64,000 nucleotides of DNA from a virus: positions 32,731 through 96,730 of the IMG/VR virus record IMGVR_UViG_3300021963_000063; one strand, written 5' to 3'. Both the position numbers and the translations under genes were made by a program. Shown here piece after piece: positions 7,681-16,464 of this stretch. The notes below the pieces were generated by a model. That model made no database searches. It was not told the DNA's origin and saw only the letters and a program-made list of their open reading frames with translations. The first letter of the stretch is position 1, and each line of letters begins with the position of its first letter.

Positions 7681-10600
7681 CGTTCAAACTCCTTTACTGT
7701 TACGCTTCCTGATGATGTTGTCTGTAAGACTGGCTTACAGTGTGTTCCTGGCTTCATGTTAATCAAAGACGTAGCATACATATTAGGGAAGATAACTAAA
7801 GAGTATAACTCTTTATCTTTATCTGCCAAAACTGCGTTAGCCATTTTCTGTCCTGTTTTAGTTTTGCGAGGAATAAAACTAATGGTATACATTTCATTGT
7901 CAGCAAGTGTCATTGTCTTTGCCTGAATGTACTTAATGAAAGGATCATTAATATCTTTCATATTATCTGCTGTTGCATATGCACCAATTCTGTTATCTGC
8001 TACCAAGAATATGTAAATCTTTCCTGGCTCGATTACAGTATCTGATCTATCAAAGATTCCAACTGATCCTGTCTTGTCAACAATTTCAATTCTGCTCCAG
8101 CCGTCTCCACGCTTAATAGATTTTACCATAGCGACAACAAGGAAGGAACCCTCTTCTGAATATTCTTCAAGTGGTCTTGAATATGCTTCAATCCATCTTG
8201 GAATATCACTAGTGAATTCAGGAATGTTAAGATACTCATAGTAGTTATCTTTTTCATCTCCGATTCTTGGGTTATCAGTAAATGCTGCTGCACCAACCTT
8301 GTTTAAGGATTCAACCGCTCTGTTATTTACTCCAGAGCCTTTTGCAGTTGCAAATTCTTTAAACTGCTGATAGCTACTGAATGGTCTTTCAGCAATAATC
8401 TTACTTCCAATGTTTTCGGAAATAAACTTAATATTACCTAGACCAAATCTAATTGCATCACCGTCAAGGGCAAAGTCAATATCAGATTCATTGATGTGTG
8501 GAAGACGAATAGATATACCCATACGCTTTGCTTCAATCAGGTAGTCTGTACGAGTATCCTTATCTTTTTCATTCTTTAACAAAGAATACATAAACTCATG
8601 TGGGTAATACTTCTTTAACCAAGCAGTCCAGTAAGACAGCATGGAATAGGCAACAGCATGAGATTTATTAAATGAGTAACCTGCGTGAGCTTCAAAGTCA
8701 TGCCATAATTTTTCTGCTTGTTTCTTTTCAATATGCTTAGAAGCACCTGTAACAAACTGCTCTTTATACTGATCAAATTCTCTAGCATCTTTTTTCTTAC
8801 CAATAATTTTACGGACTTTATCTGCTTCTGCCATAGACATACCCCCAAGATGCACACAGGCAAGCATTACCTGCTCCTGATATAGAATACATCCGTAGGT
8901 ATCTTTTGTAAATTCCTTTACAATCTCATGAACATAGTTTACTGGAGCCTTACCCTTTTTACGCTTAATGTATTCTGCACCAATAGTATTCATAGCACCT
9001 GGTCTTACAAGTGCGTTAGATGCAGCAAGTTCATCAAAGTTATATACACCCATCTTAATTAAAAGGTTAGTATATGGAACTGCTTCTGCTTGGAAAACAC
9101 CCTTTGTAAACCCTGCCGTTAAGTCTGCATAAACTTCTTTATCGTCTAGTGGAATTTCACGAAGGTTTATTTTTTTCTTTTTACGCTCTACAATAATATC
9201 TAATGTATCGTGAATTACTGTAAGAGTCTTAAGACCAAGTGCATCAATCTTAATCAAACCAATATCTGCAGCCTGTTCCATATCAACAGCAACCACCTGA
9301 ACTCTTTCATCTGATTGTGTGTCCTTACGAGTCTCCATAGGAGCATAACGCCAGATCTCATCTTTAGATGCAACAATACCAGCAGCGTGCATTCCAGTTC
9401 CACGAATACGTCCACGAAGCCTCTCAGCATACTTTACGACCTCTGGATATTTATCACGGAACTCTTTACAGGTTGATGCTGTCATAAACTCATCCCAAGT
9501 TTCAACACCCTTAAGTGCTTTATTAACTTCTGGAAGTGGAACGTGGAAAGCTCTAGCAACGTCACGAACAACACCCTTATCTTTAAATGTTAAGAATGTA
9601 GCAATAGATGCAACATGAGTATATTGATCTGAAAGATATTCTTTTACTTGACCACGTTTACGATCTTCATAGTCTGTATCAATATCGGGAAAGTCATTGC
9701 GTTCTGGATTAATAAATCGGAAGAATAGCAATCCATACTTAATTGGATCTACTTCGGTAATTCCTAGAGCATAGCAGACAAGTGAACCTGCAGCAGAACC
9801 ACGACCAGGACCAACAAGGATGTTATTATCCTTTGACCAGTTAATCATATTGCCTACAACAATAAAGTAAGATGAAAAGTTTTTAGACTTAATGATATCT
9901 AACTCTTCATTTAGTCTTGCTACATATTCTTCATTGTCTGCAAACCCACGCTTAGCAAGACCTGTTAATGCTAATTGCTCAAGCTCGTAGTCTGGATCTT
10001 TATATTCTGCAGGAAGTAAGTCAAGGTTTTCTTTAAAGTCATAAGAGCCAATCTTATCAGAAATCTCAACTGAGTTTTCATATAAATCATCACGATCAAT
10101 ACCTTGGTCAAGCATAAGGTCTTTAACATCCTTGTGACCCATAAGAAAAATTTCTAAGTCTTTGAAAGACATAAATCGATCACCATATAAGTAATCAAGA
10201 CGTTCAATAATATCTTTAATCTTACGACTATCCTCAAACTTTGCTTCTTTACGAATGTTTGGATGTGTTCCAAGAATAAGCATAATTTCTTCTGCCACAC
10301 GATCTTCTGGAGATGCATAATGACAATCAAGGGTAACAGTGCTTTTAATATTCATTGAGTCTGCTAGTTCTAGCATTTGATGGTTAAGTTCTGCAGGATT
10401 ATGTGGTTGTAGTTCCATGTAGAAGTTATCTCCAAACACTTCCTTAAACCATGCTGTGTGCTTCTTAGCCATTTCTAAGTTACCATTTTGAATAGCCTTA
10501 GCAATAATTCCATTCATGCAGCCAGATACGATTACTAAGTCTGACGAATGCTTTTCTAATACATCAAAGTCAATACGAGGCTTGGAAAAGAAGCCTTCAT

Positions 10601-10937
10601 TCCACCCGATCTCTGATAGTTTAGATAGGTTTTGTAATCCGTTTTCATTCTTTGCTAAAACAATTAAGTGATTGTAAATTTGATCATCTGCACCACGATC
10701 TTTCCTAGCTCTTTTATCAAGACGGTCAGGTGTAAAGTATGCTTCTAAGCCAAGTATTGGTTTTACTTTCGTGTCTTTTGCTGCAATAAGAAAATCTCTA
10801 TGACCACTAAGTGTTCCATGATCTGTAAGTGATAGTGCTGTCATCCCCACCTCTTCTGCACGTTTCAGAAGCTCTTCTGGTGAGGAGAATCCATCTAGCA
10901 AACTATAGTATGAGTGCGAATGGTGATTGTGATACAT
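7677..10937 (-). CDS. dnaE: DNA polymerase III alpha subunit (DnaE type)
   Basis: A 1086-aa family C replicative polymerase. The PHP domain opens the protein (HNHHSHSYYSLLDG, then LSLTDHG near 36-42). The palm carries GPGRGSAAGS and FPDIDTDYED near 412-420, with the third catalytic Asp in IKIDALGLKTL near 565. A helix-hairpin-helix/OB region follows (RLPHINESD). It is slightly shorter than cellular DnaE (about 1160 aa), and no clamp, clamp loader or separate epsilon gene was seen in the window, so host factors are probably borrowed. Expression is likely set by the promoter/operator 20-65 bp upstream. Confidence 0.96.
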   Translation of the reverse strand: MYHNHHSHSYYSLLDGFSSPEELLKRAEEVGMTALSLTDHGTLSGHRDFLIAAKDTKVKPILGLEAYFTPDRLDKRARKDRGADDQIYNHLIVLAKNENGLQNLSKLSEIGWNEGFFSKPRIDFDVLEKHSSDLVIVSGCMNGIIAKAIQNGNLEMAKKHTAWFKEVFGDNFYMELQPHNPAELNHQMLELADSMNIKSTVTLDCHYASPEDRVAEEIMLILGTHPNIRKEAKFEDSRKIKDIIERLDYLYGDRFMSFKDLEIFLMGHKDVKDLMLDQGIDRDDLYENSVEISDKIGSYDFKENLDLLPAEYKDPDYELEQLALTGLAKRGFADNEEYVARLNEELDIIKSKNFSSYFIVVGNMINWSKDNNILVGPGRGSAAGSLVCYALGITEVDPIKYGLLFFRFINPERNDFPDIDTDYEDRKRGQVKEYLSDQYTHVASIATFLTFKDKGVVRDVARAFHVPLPEVNKALKGVETWDEFMTASTCKEFRDKYPEVVKYAERLRGRIRGTGMHAAGIVASKDEIWRYAPMETRKDTQSDERVQVVAVDMEQAADIGLIKIDALGLKTLTVIHDTLDIIVERKKKKINLREIPLDDKEVYADLTAGFTKGVFQAEAVPYTNLLIKMGVYNFDELAASNALVRPGAMNTIGAEYIKRKKGKAPVNYVHEIVKEFTKDTYGCILYQEQVMLACVHLGGMSMAEADKVRKIIGKKKDAREFDQYKEQFVTGASKHIEKKQAEKLWHDFEAHAGYSFNKSHAVAYSMLSYWTAWLKKYYPHEFMYSLLKNEKDKDTRTDYLIEAKRMGISIRLPHINESDIDFALDGDAIRFGLGNIKFISENIGSKIIAERPFSSYQQFKEFATAKGSGVNNRAVESLNKVGAAAFTDNPRIGDEKDNYYEYLNIPEFTSDIPRWIEAYSRPLEEYSEEGSFLVVAMVKSIKRGDGWSRIEIVDKTGSVGIFDRSDTVIEPGKIYIFLVADNRIGAYATADNMKDINDPFIKYIQAKTMTLADNEMYTISFIPRKTKTGQKMANAVLADKDKELYSLVIFPNMYATSLINMKPGTHCKPVLQTTSSGSVTVKEFER

Positions 10938-10956
10938 TTTTCTCCGATAATAATAA

Positions 10957-10993
10957 GTGAGGGTGATAAGCTATTATAGCCCATCACCCTCAC
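10957..10993 (-). repeat. 11-bp inverted repeat, operator-like, with nested stem
   Basis: GTGAGGGTGAT and its exact reverse complement ATCACCCTCAC enclose a 15-bp centre that itself contains GCTAT-T-ATAGC. On the minus strand the arms flank the -10 of a consensus promoter: one arm fills the spacer, the other covers the start site. This is where a repressor operator would sit. In read-through RNA from the SSB gene the same sequence would also form a long hairpin, but it lacks a proper U-tract, so termination is the weaker explanation. Confidence 0.75.
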
Positions 10994-11002
10994 GCTTGTC
11001 AA
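10973..11002 (-). promoter_or_regulatory. Consensus sigma-A/sigma-70-type promoter for dnaE operon
   Basis: Reading leftward: -35 TTGACA (11002-10997), an 18-bp spacer and -10 TATAAT (10978-10973), both exact consensus. It lies 8 bp past the SSB stop and about 35 bp before the dnaE ATG, and would transcribe dnaE and the recombination genes. The spacer and start site are embedded in an inverted repeat, suggesting repression when the operator is bound. Confidence 0.85.
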
Positions 11003-11009
11003 CTAACTT

Positions 11010-11666
11010 TTACCAGTCAACCGATGCACTTGCAGTTACGTCTGCATCAAGACCCATAAAGAAAGCTTCCTGGTCTGAATACTTTACTTGACGTACAGCA
11101 GTCTCATCAAGATTGTAAAGGTCAAGACCCTTAAAATCAAAAGGTGATTCATCTGTAGTTAGTGGGAATAGGGAGTAACTGGTTTGAGTTCCAGTTCCTG
11201 TTCGCTTTAATCGCCAGATTACATTTGTAATTGAACCTGTATCTCCAGCATACTCAACGATTGTCGTTGTTGTTGGGGACTTTGGACCAACACCTTGCGA
11301 CCAAATAGCAACGTATGGTTCATCTGTACCCTCGTCTACTAGCACGTTTGTGTAGTAGCGAAGACGAGCCTTCCATCCTGCCTTTGGATCACGGCGATTC
11401 ATCTCACAACCGTAGCAACGACCTTCCTCGTCCATTGAACATACTGCCTTACGGCGATAGTCTTTTGGATTTGTGTGTTCTGCTACAACGATTGCAAGAC
11501 CACGTTCTGTATTGTAATTTTTTGAGTCTGCATCAACTTCGTTCATAAAACGAATCTTTACGCTCTGTCCATCTTCTAGCTTAAGCCAGCGAGCCTTTGG
11601 ACCACTTTCGGTCCTTGGACGATCAATTAGGTTTTTAATATTTGCTAAACCTGTAATACTTGCCAT
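11010..11666 (-). CDS. ssb: Single-stranded DNA-binding protein, T4 gp32-like
   Basis: A 218-aa protein. A zinc site of gp32 type is visible as EH then VC after 11 residues, and a C-x7-C-x2-C group (CSMDEEGRCYGC) near residues 95-106; T4 gp32 uses an H-x12-C-x9-C-x2-C arrangement. Conserved basic and aromatic residues follow (AGWKARLRYYTNVLV). The C-terminus is acidic and aromatic, as expected for partner contacts. It would coat ssDNA at the fork with the DnaB-, DnaG- and DnaE-type proteins. AAGGAG precedes the ATG, and the gene has its own promoter. Confidence 0.82.
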   Translation of the reverse strand: MASITGLANIKNLIDRPRTESGPKARWLKLEDGQSVKIRFMNEVDADSKNYNTERGLAIVVAEHTNPKDYRRKAVCSMDEEGRCYGCEMNRRDPKAGWKARLRYYTNVLVDEGTDEPYVAIWSQGVGPKSPTTTTIVEYAGDTGSITNVIWRLKRTGTGTQTSYSLFPLTTDESPFDFKGLDLYNLDETAVRQVKYSDQEAFFMGLDADVTASASVDW

Positions 11667-11714
11667 AATATATTTCTCCTTAATAGTTGGTTCGATAAGT
11701 GAACCTGTCTAAAC

Positions 11715-11743
11715 ATTGTATCAGATTGATAATGCTAAGTCAA
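11715..11743 (-). promoter_or_regulatory. Promoter upstream of ssb
   Basis: Leftward -35 TTGACT (11743-11738), 17-bp spacer, -10 TACAAT (11720-11715) preceded by TGA, an extended -10. The -35 lies inside the end of the primase gene. The leader of about 40 nt contains a small stem (GGTTC/GAACC) before the ribosome binding site. It would raise SSB output above that of the upstream replication genes. Confidence 0.78.
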
Positions 11744-12671
11744 GTGACTTTATTTGTTTATATGAAGATAAGATTTGATCATCTTTCATATCTCCAATGT
11801 CTTTTACTCCATCTGGGAAGTCCATTGACAACACTGGAACAGTTAGGTTGTTATTTAGATTTTGCATTAGTTTCATTCCTGCTTCATCCTGATCCATAGC
11901 AAGGATAACTCTAACAGCATACTTATTTAAAAGTTTTATTTGATTCTTTCCAAGGTTGGCACCAAGGGTTGCTACCGCAGGAATATTTAATTGCCACAAA
12001 CGAATTGCATCAAAAGAAGACTCTACAATAACTATGTCTTTAAACTTGCAATTGTTTAGATTAAAGAGTACCTTGTTCCTTGGTAGACCAGTTGAGTTCT
12101 TGAACGACTTTCCTTCTACCGAACGTCCCACAAATCCAACGCATATGTTTGTGTGTGAGTAAACAGGAACCGTAACCATGTCTTGCTTTTCTGAGTACCC
12201 AAGCTTAAAATGTTTTATTGCATCTGAAAGAATATTTCTACCATTAAAGTATGCTAGGGCTCTTTCGTTTTGCATCAAAGAGTTATGTAGCCTGTTTACA
12301 GTTGCTGAATCAAACTCCTCAAACTCTTCTTTCACCTGGATATCTTTTTCAATAACTGAAGAAAAGTCAATGCTTTTTTCTGAAGATGAAATTATTCTAC
12401 TGGCTTCAAAGTAGTTTCTATTAGTTGTTCGCATAACTAAATCTAATAAGTTACCACGCTCTCCGCAGGAGAAGCAAACAAACAAACCTTTTTCTTTACT
12501 TACTTCACAAGCAGGGGTATTTTTGTTATAGTGAAATGGGCAGAATACAAGATAGTCAGAGTCTAACTCTGAACCTATTTCGACTCCACAGACTTTGAGG
12601 ACTTCTCTGATTTGATCTGGGTCGTATGACTCATTGGAACTAGGCTGTTTCCACTTACTCCTCTGTAGCAT
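11721..12671 (-). CDS. dnaG: DnaG-type DNA primase
   Basis: A 316-aa primase. An N-terminal CHC2 zinc site is formed by CPFH (residues 44-47) and CFSC (66-69). The TOPRIM core has VIVESSFDAIRLW with Glu217 and the Asp pair AMDQDEAG near 259-266. It is shorter than bacterial DnaG (about 600 aa) and lacks the C-terminal helicase-binding domain, so it may contact the helicase differently. Its start overlaps the preceding gene by 97 nt, with GGAAAGG about 11 bases upstream of the ATG. Confidence 0.92.
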   Translation of the reverse strand: MLQRSKWKQPSSNESYDPDQIREVLKVCGVEIGSELDSDYLVFCPFHYNKNTPACEVSKEKGLFVCFSCGERGNLLDLVMRTTNRNYFEASRIISSSEKSIDFSSVIEKDIQVKEEFEEFDSATVNRLHNSLMQNERALAYFNGRNILSDAIKHFKLGYSEKQDMVTVPVYSHTNICVGFVGRSVEGKSFKNSTGLPRNKVLFNLNNCKFKDIVIVESSFDAIRLWQLNIPAVATLGANLGKNQIKLLNKYAVRVILAMDQDEAGMKLMQNLNNNLTVPVLSMDFPDGVKDIGDMKDDQILSSYKQIKSLDLALSI

Positions 12672-12910
12672 TTAGCTTTTACCTTTCCTAGATATATACC
12701 ATACCATGTTATCTTAAATTCGTAAGAATGTCCAGTGTAACTTGTACTAAAAATTGGATCTAAATCAAGGTGAGGAACATAACCTTTTATTCTCATATAT
12801 TCCTCAACAATAACCATATATTGTTCACGCAGTCTTGGGAAATCGGCATCATCATAGATTTGACCATCTATTGAAAAGTCTTTAATTTTCCTGTGTCCTG
12901 CAAACTCCAT
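12575..12910 (-). CDS. Hypothetical protein in replication operon
   Basis: A 111-aa protein of mixed alpha/beta character with aromatic-rich strands (SYEFKITWYGIYLGKVKAKCYRG). It lies between helicase and primase genes and its last 97 nt are shared with the primase start in another frame. Location suggests a replisome accessory role, but no domain was recognised. Confidence 0.55.
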   Translation of the reverse strand: MEFAGHRKIKDFSIDGQIYDDADFPRLREQYMVIVEEYMRIKGYVPHLDLDPIFSTSYTGHSYEFKITWYGIYLGKVKAKCYRGVSGNSLVPMSHTTQIKSEKSSKSVESK

Positions 12911-12927
12911 ACATCCATTATATTGTA

Positions 12928-14157
12928 CTAAAAGCTATCAGAAGGATCTTCTATTTCTTCAAACTTTCCTTTATCAAAATCAGCAAACATAATAAAGTCA
13001 CCCAAAAATCCGTGACGATTCTTTCTAAAGGCACACTCCAATGCATCAGAGTTCTGTTTACGACCCATAGCAAGCACCCAGTCAGCATCGTAGGCAATTT
13101 GGCGTGACCATGCTACCTGACCTAGCTGTGGCACAGATTCAAGGTCTGAGGCATCGTCAGGGGTCGCTGAGGCGATTGCAACAATAGGTACTTGTTCAGA
13201 TATGGCTAAAAGTTTAAGTTCTCTAGAGAGATTCTTAATCTTAACAGTCTCATTCTGACCAGTACCTGCGTTATCTTGCATCAACTGTAAATAGTCAATG
13301 AATACAATATCTGGCTTATATTGATCAATTTTTGCACGAATAACATTTGGTGTTACTTCACTGCCACCGTCATTTGAAATAATCTTAAATGGCTGTTTAC
13401 CAGCAACATTCTTTTCAGCCCAATCTTTAAACTCTGATTCATCAATACGACCTGCACTAATTGCACGATGAGAAAACTTTCCATCACCTGCAATTGTATA
13501 AATACGATTACGAACTTCTTGCTCTGTCATTTCAAGAGATAGGATCATTGGAACACGACCATTCTCCCAAGCCTTTACAGCAAGATACATAGCCATCCAT
13601 GACTTACCAATAGCAGGATATGCTAATAGAATACCTAACTGACCCTTAGAGATACCCATGGGCAAACAAATATCAAATGCTGCAATACCAGTCTTAATAC
13701 CAACGTCACCATTCTTTGCTGCCTGACGAGTCTTTTCAAAATGTGCAAGTGCATCCTCAACATCTGTTACATCAATGTCTCTAACTTTTGCAGTTAATCT
13801 AGATATTGAAGAGATGTCAGAATTAAGTGAACTTAATGCGTTTGAAGATTGATTGTCTTGAAGCAATTGAGCAGCCTTTTTAACAGCACTTCTTAGTGAG
13901 TCATCAAGGAATGTTTCCTTTAATCTATTAACGTGATAAATTGTTGGTCCAGAGTCAACTGGTTCAAAGTCACGGAATCTAGTTGCAAGTAAATCTTTAT
14001 CTGGAATCTGCTTGGTTTCATTGTAGTACTCTTTAACAAAGTACCACACATCTGCACAGCTTTTAAGCATTGAGTCTACATTGTTTTCATATAGAACATG
14101 TATGTCTTTATTCTTACATACAGCAGAAATAACTTCTACTTCTTCACGCATTCCCAT
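12928..14157 (-). CDS. dnaB: Replicative DNA helicase, DnaB type
   Basis: A 409-aa RecA-fold hexameric helicase. After an N-terminal helical region, GQLGILLAYPAIGKSW holds Walker A near residues 179-187, a conserved ILSLEMTEQE follows near 205, and Walker B with the Gln-containing extension (IVFIDYLQLM) is near 284-293. A later basic segment (FRKNRHG) fits the arginine-finger region. It would unwind DNA ahead of the DnaE-type polymerase. It overlaps the upstream gene by 14 nt. Confidence 0.93.
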   Translation of the reverse strand: MGMREEVEVISAVCKNKDIHVLYENNVDSMLKSCADVWYFVKEYYNETKQIPDKDLLATRFRDFEPVDSGPTIYHVNRLKETFLDDSLRSAVKKAAQLLQDNQSSNALSSLNSDISSISRLTAKVRDIDVTDVEDALAHFEKTRQAAKNGDVGIKTGIAAFDICLPMGISKGQLGILLAYPAIGKSWMAMYLAVKAWENGRVPMILSLEMTEQEVRNRIYTIAGDGKFSHRAISAGRIDESEFKDWAEKNVAGKQPFKIISNDGGSEVTPNVIRAKIDQYKPDIVFIDYLQLMQDNAGTGQNETVKIKNLSRELKLLAISEQVPIVAIASATPDDASDLESVPQLGQVAWSRQIAYDADWVLAMGRKQNSDALECAFRKNRHGFLGDFIMFADFDKGKFEEIEDPSDSF

Positions 14158-14479
14158 TTAAATACTCCTGCTTTAACCTTGCTGTTTGTGCTCTACGCTC
14201 TGCTCTTAATTGTTCATCTCTAATGTTTGATTCATAAGAATTATACACTATGTCAAAGTTATTAAACAGCCACCCAAGAGGATGACCGTCTTTATTTAAC
14301 TTAAAGTAGTACTCAACACCTATAATTACTTTTTCTTTGCCATAGTCATCTAGGAGTGAGATGGCTCCCCATTTTTCTTTATACTTATTCAGTAAAGGCT
14401 TCTTGCCATACTTTTTCTCATAGCATTTTTCATAGTGGGCAAGGATCCCAAATGCAGCACCTACTGATTCTTTAGTCAC
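14144..14479 (-). CDS. Hypothetical protein, possible helicase loader
   Basis: A 111-aa basic helical protein directly upstream of and overlapping the helicase. Aromatic and Lys residues dominate (HYEKCYEKKYGKKPLLNKYKEK), followed by a WLFNNFDIVY segment and an Arg-rich C-terminal helix. Small proteins placed before DnaB-type genes in phages are sometimes loaders or primosome organisers. Here that is only positional inference. Confidence 0.55.
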   Translation of the reverse strand: MTKESVGAAFGILAHYEKCYEKKYGKKPLLNKYKEKWGAISLLDDYGKEKVIIGVEYYFKLNKDGHPLGWLFNNFDIVYNSYESNIRDEQLRAERRAQTARLKQEYLNGNA

Positions 14480-14697
14480 TTACCAAGATCCTTTTCAATC
14501 TCTTGAACTTTTTCTACTAACTTTGATGAAACAAATTCATAAATGCGATCTACTGCAGCATCTGTGTTGGCATCAATGTCACGAACAAAATCATCTACGC
14601 CAATATCAATATGGATACTTTCATAGTTACCTAGATTTTTTACGAACTTTAGATCTACCTTTACTCTTGTTAGATCTTTCTGTACTGATTTCTCCAT
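14476..14697 (-). CDS. Hypothetical protein
   Basis: A 73-aa acidic protein with a beta segment (IHIDIGVDDFVRDIDANTD) followed by a C-terminal helix of coiled-coil type (VSSKLVEKVQEIEKDLGK). It overlaps both neighbours, consistent with a translationally coupled operon. Function unknown. Confidence 0.5.
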   Translation of the reverse strand: MEKSVQKDLTRVKVDLKFVKNLGNYESIHIDIGVDDFVRDIDANTDAAVDRIYEFVSSKLVEKVQEIEKDLGK

Positions 14698-14974
14698 TTA
14701 CTTCACTTTCTTCTTCGACTCCAATAAAACCAAATGTTTTATTTTTAGAAAACTCTTCTTCAAGAACTAGAACCTTAGAGATACTAAGCCATCTATCTGA
14801 TATTGATAAAAGCATTTTAGTGTCTGCATTTATTCTTGCTAGTTCTTCAGCGTAAAGCAAAGAGCTCGCTGCATTAATTATTGCATACTCCTGTGTTATT
14901 GTCAACACTTCTTCTTTGTCTTTACTTTTCTTTTTATGCTTACTCATATTCTTCAGCACTCCAAACTGGAACAA
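14627..14974 (-). CDS. Hypothetical helical protein with basic tail
   Basis: A 115-aa protein: Lys-rich start (KHKKKSKDKEE), a helical centre (TQEYAIINAASSLLYAEELA), and a Ser/Lys/Arg tail. The ATG is possibly that of MSKHKKKS (residue 10), where the N-terminus becomes more typical. The last 71 nt overlap the next gene in another frame. No family recognised. Confidence 0.5.
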   Translation of the reverse strand: MFQFGVLKNMSKHKKKSKDKEEVLTITQEYAIINAASSLLYAEELARINADTKMLLSISDRWLSISKVLVLEEEFSKNKTFGFIGVEEESEVNGEISTERSNKSKGRSKVRKKSR

Positions 14975-15482
14975 AATTTCCTTCTTTCGTTCTCATATAT
15001 AGCATAGGCTTTTTACCAAGGACTGCATCTATCTCAGATATCGTTGGTACATTTTTAGATACCACTATGCCATCATTTCTTGGTCTACCACGATGAACAT
15101 TTGCAAAGTAGTCTCTAAGTTCATAAATGTTTTCTTCTGAAAAATAGTATACTCCACTTCTATTTTTATACTCAACCATATAAGGCTTTGATACATCCAG
15201 GTTCCAGATAGCAATTCTTATTCTATCTTCATGCCTTCTTAGAATTTTAGAAACCTCGCTTATTCTAAATGCTGGCTTTCTAAACTTTTTGTAGTCATAG
15301 TATGTATACTTAACTACTTTATTTTGATGATAGTTAAATGCATGACAGACATTTCCAGAGGCATTTGTCCTAACAACTCTATGTAGTTCTCCATTAAGGA
15401 AAAATATTAGATTGTTGTTTTTCTTGACCAGCTGCCCATTGCTGAAAGCTTTAGTACCTGTCTTTCCATTTTCCATATCCAT
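14940..15482 (-). CDS. DNA-binding protein with MerR-like HTH and AT-hook-like motif
   Basis: A 180-aa protein. Residues 70-130 resemble a winged MerR-like HTH (RISEVSKILRRHEDRIR, then YYFSEENIYELRDYF). It is followed by RGRPRNDG, an AT-hook-like Gly-Arg-Pro-Arg core. The N-terminal 65 residues form a probable small beta domain. The ATG has GAGGAAG nine bases upstream. It may recruit factors to AT-rich phage DNA or regulate transcription; no partner is evident. Overlaps neighbours on both sides. Confidence 0.6.
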   Translation of the reverse strand: MDMENGKTGTKAFSNGQLVKKNNNLIFFLNGELHRVVRTNASGNVCHAFNYHQNKVVKYTYYDYKKFRKPAFRISEVSKILRRHEDRIRIAIWNLDVSKPYMVEYKNRSGVYYFSEENIYELRDYFANVHRGRPRNDGIVVSKNVPTISEIDAVLGKKPMLYMRTKEGNFVPVWSAEEYE

Positions 15483-15619
15483 AACGCAAAACTTCCTCTA
15501 TTTTGTGGATGATTAAATATCCATCTCTTGCCACAAGTAAAACAGTATAACTCTATATGAGTTTCAGAGCTAAAAACTCTATCAACTAAAACTCTTCCAT
15601 TACACTTCTTACACCACAT
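15407..15619 (-). CDS. Zinc-ribbon protein
   Basis: A 70-aa protein opening MWCKKCNGRVLVDRV with a second pair CFTCGKRW near residues 26-33, a standard two-knuckle zinc ribbon. The remaining tail is Trp- and basic-rich and is encoded in the 76-nt overlap with the HTH/AT-hook gene. Likely nucleic-acid or protein binding. Confidence 0.6.
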   Translation of the reverse strand: MWCKKCNGRVLVDRVFSSETHIELYCFTCGKRWIFNHPQNRGSFALWIWKMERQVLKLSAMGSWSRKTTI

Positions 15620-15639
15620 TGTTAAATTATAGCGTAAAG

Positions 15640-16449
15640 TTATACTTTAAACATCTTTCCATCAACAATACAAGAGTAATCTGGTGATACATGAACTAGT
15701 TGAATGTGTGGATAATTACCATTTTCAATGTGAGCAATAGCAAATGCTTTTTGCCAATTGTGATTATTTGTATACATCATTCCTGTAGACTTTTCATCAC
15801 ACATATGACCAATTTCATATCCTCGTAAGGTCTCACCCTTACCACCATTTCTAAGCTCATAAGTATTAAAGTATACACCTGCACGATGTGAGTGACCACG
15901 AATAAGTGATACGCCAAAGTTATCTACGTCTTTACGAACAGACTCACCTGCATTTTGAGAGATAGCATTGCCATGATGAACGTGAATATCTCCAAAGCGA
16001 TGTGCAGGTGGCTGGTTGTAATAAATATAATCATAACCAAGGCTGTCTAAGTTCCACAAACTTTCTGGAGTAGTAACCTCAATGTAATCTGGTAACTTTG
16101 CATCTACATAATCAAACACACGAATATCGTGATTTCCAAGTGCGGAAAACAGTTGTGCATTCTTAGCAACTTTACGAGTCTTAGTATAAAAATCCCTTGC
16201 TAGTTTTGCTTCATGCTTCATAAGAGGAACAATAGCATCACCATTGTTATCTTTGTGCATCTTTAAAAACTCTGCTGAGCGACCTTCTGTGTACTTGCTA
16301 TAGCAAGCCTGATCGTCAGTATCACCTAAGTAGTCAATAACATCTGGCTTAAACCATCTCATTACTTTAAACCATAGTTCAATCATCTTATCGTCTTGAT
16401 AAGGGAATTGCTGATCGGATGATATCATCCACTTTAAATCGTTTGTCAT
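15640..16449 (-). CDS. Calcineurin-like metallophosphoesterase
   Basis: A 269-aa enzyme with the ordered metallophosphoesterase motifs: SSDQQFP near residue 10, YLGDTDD near 40, ALGNHDIR near 105, HVHHGN near 156 and IRGHSHRAG near 183. These supply the two-metal site. Substrate is unknown; phage relatives are often suggested to act on DNA ends or cyclic nucleotides. It lies between the HNH gene and the replication operon. Confidence 0.88.
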   Translation of the reverse strand: MTNDLKWMISSDQQFPYQDDKMIELWFKVMRWFKPDVIDYLGDTDDQACYSKYTEGRSAEFLKMHKDNNGDAIVPLMKHEAKLARDFYTKTRKVAKNAQLFSALGNHDIRVFDYVDAKLPDYIEVTTPESLWNLDSLGYDYIYYNQPPAHRFGDIHVHHGNAISQNAGESVRKDVDNFGVSLIRGHSHRAGVYFNTYELRNGGKGETLRGYEIGHMCDEKSTGMMYTNNHNWQKAFAIAHIENGNYPHIQLVHVSPDYSCIVDGKMFKV

Positions 16450-16464
16450 TGTAAACCTTTCTGT

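Noticed and set aside
10957-10993. Inverted repeat read as a simple terminator for ssb
   Set aside because: The downstream sequence has no run of Ts, while exact -35 and -10 elements overlap the arms; operator function explains the placement better.
12575-12671. Frameshift or gene fusion between the 111-aa gene and primase
   Set aside because: Both frames have their own starts and ribosome binding sites; a 97-nt overlap is long but similar to the recA overlap in the same operon.
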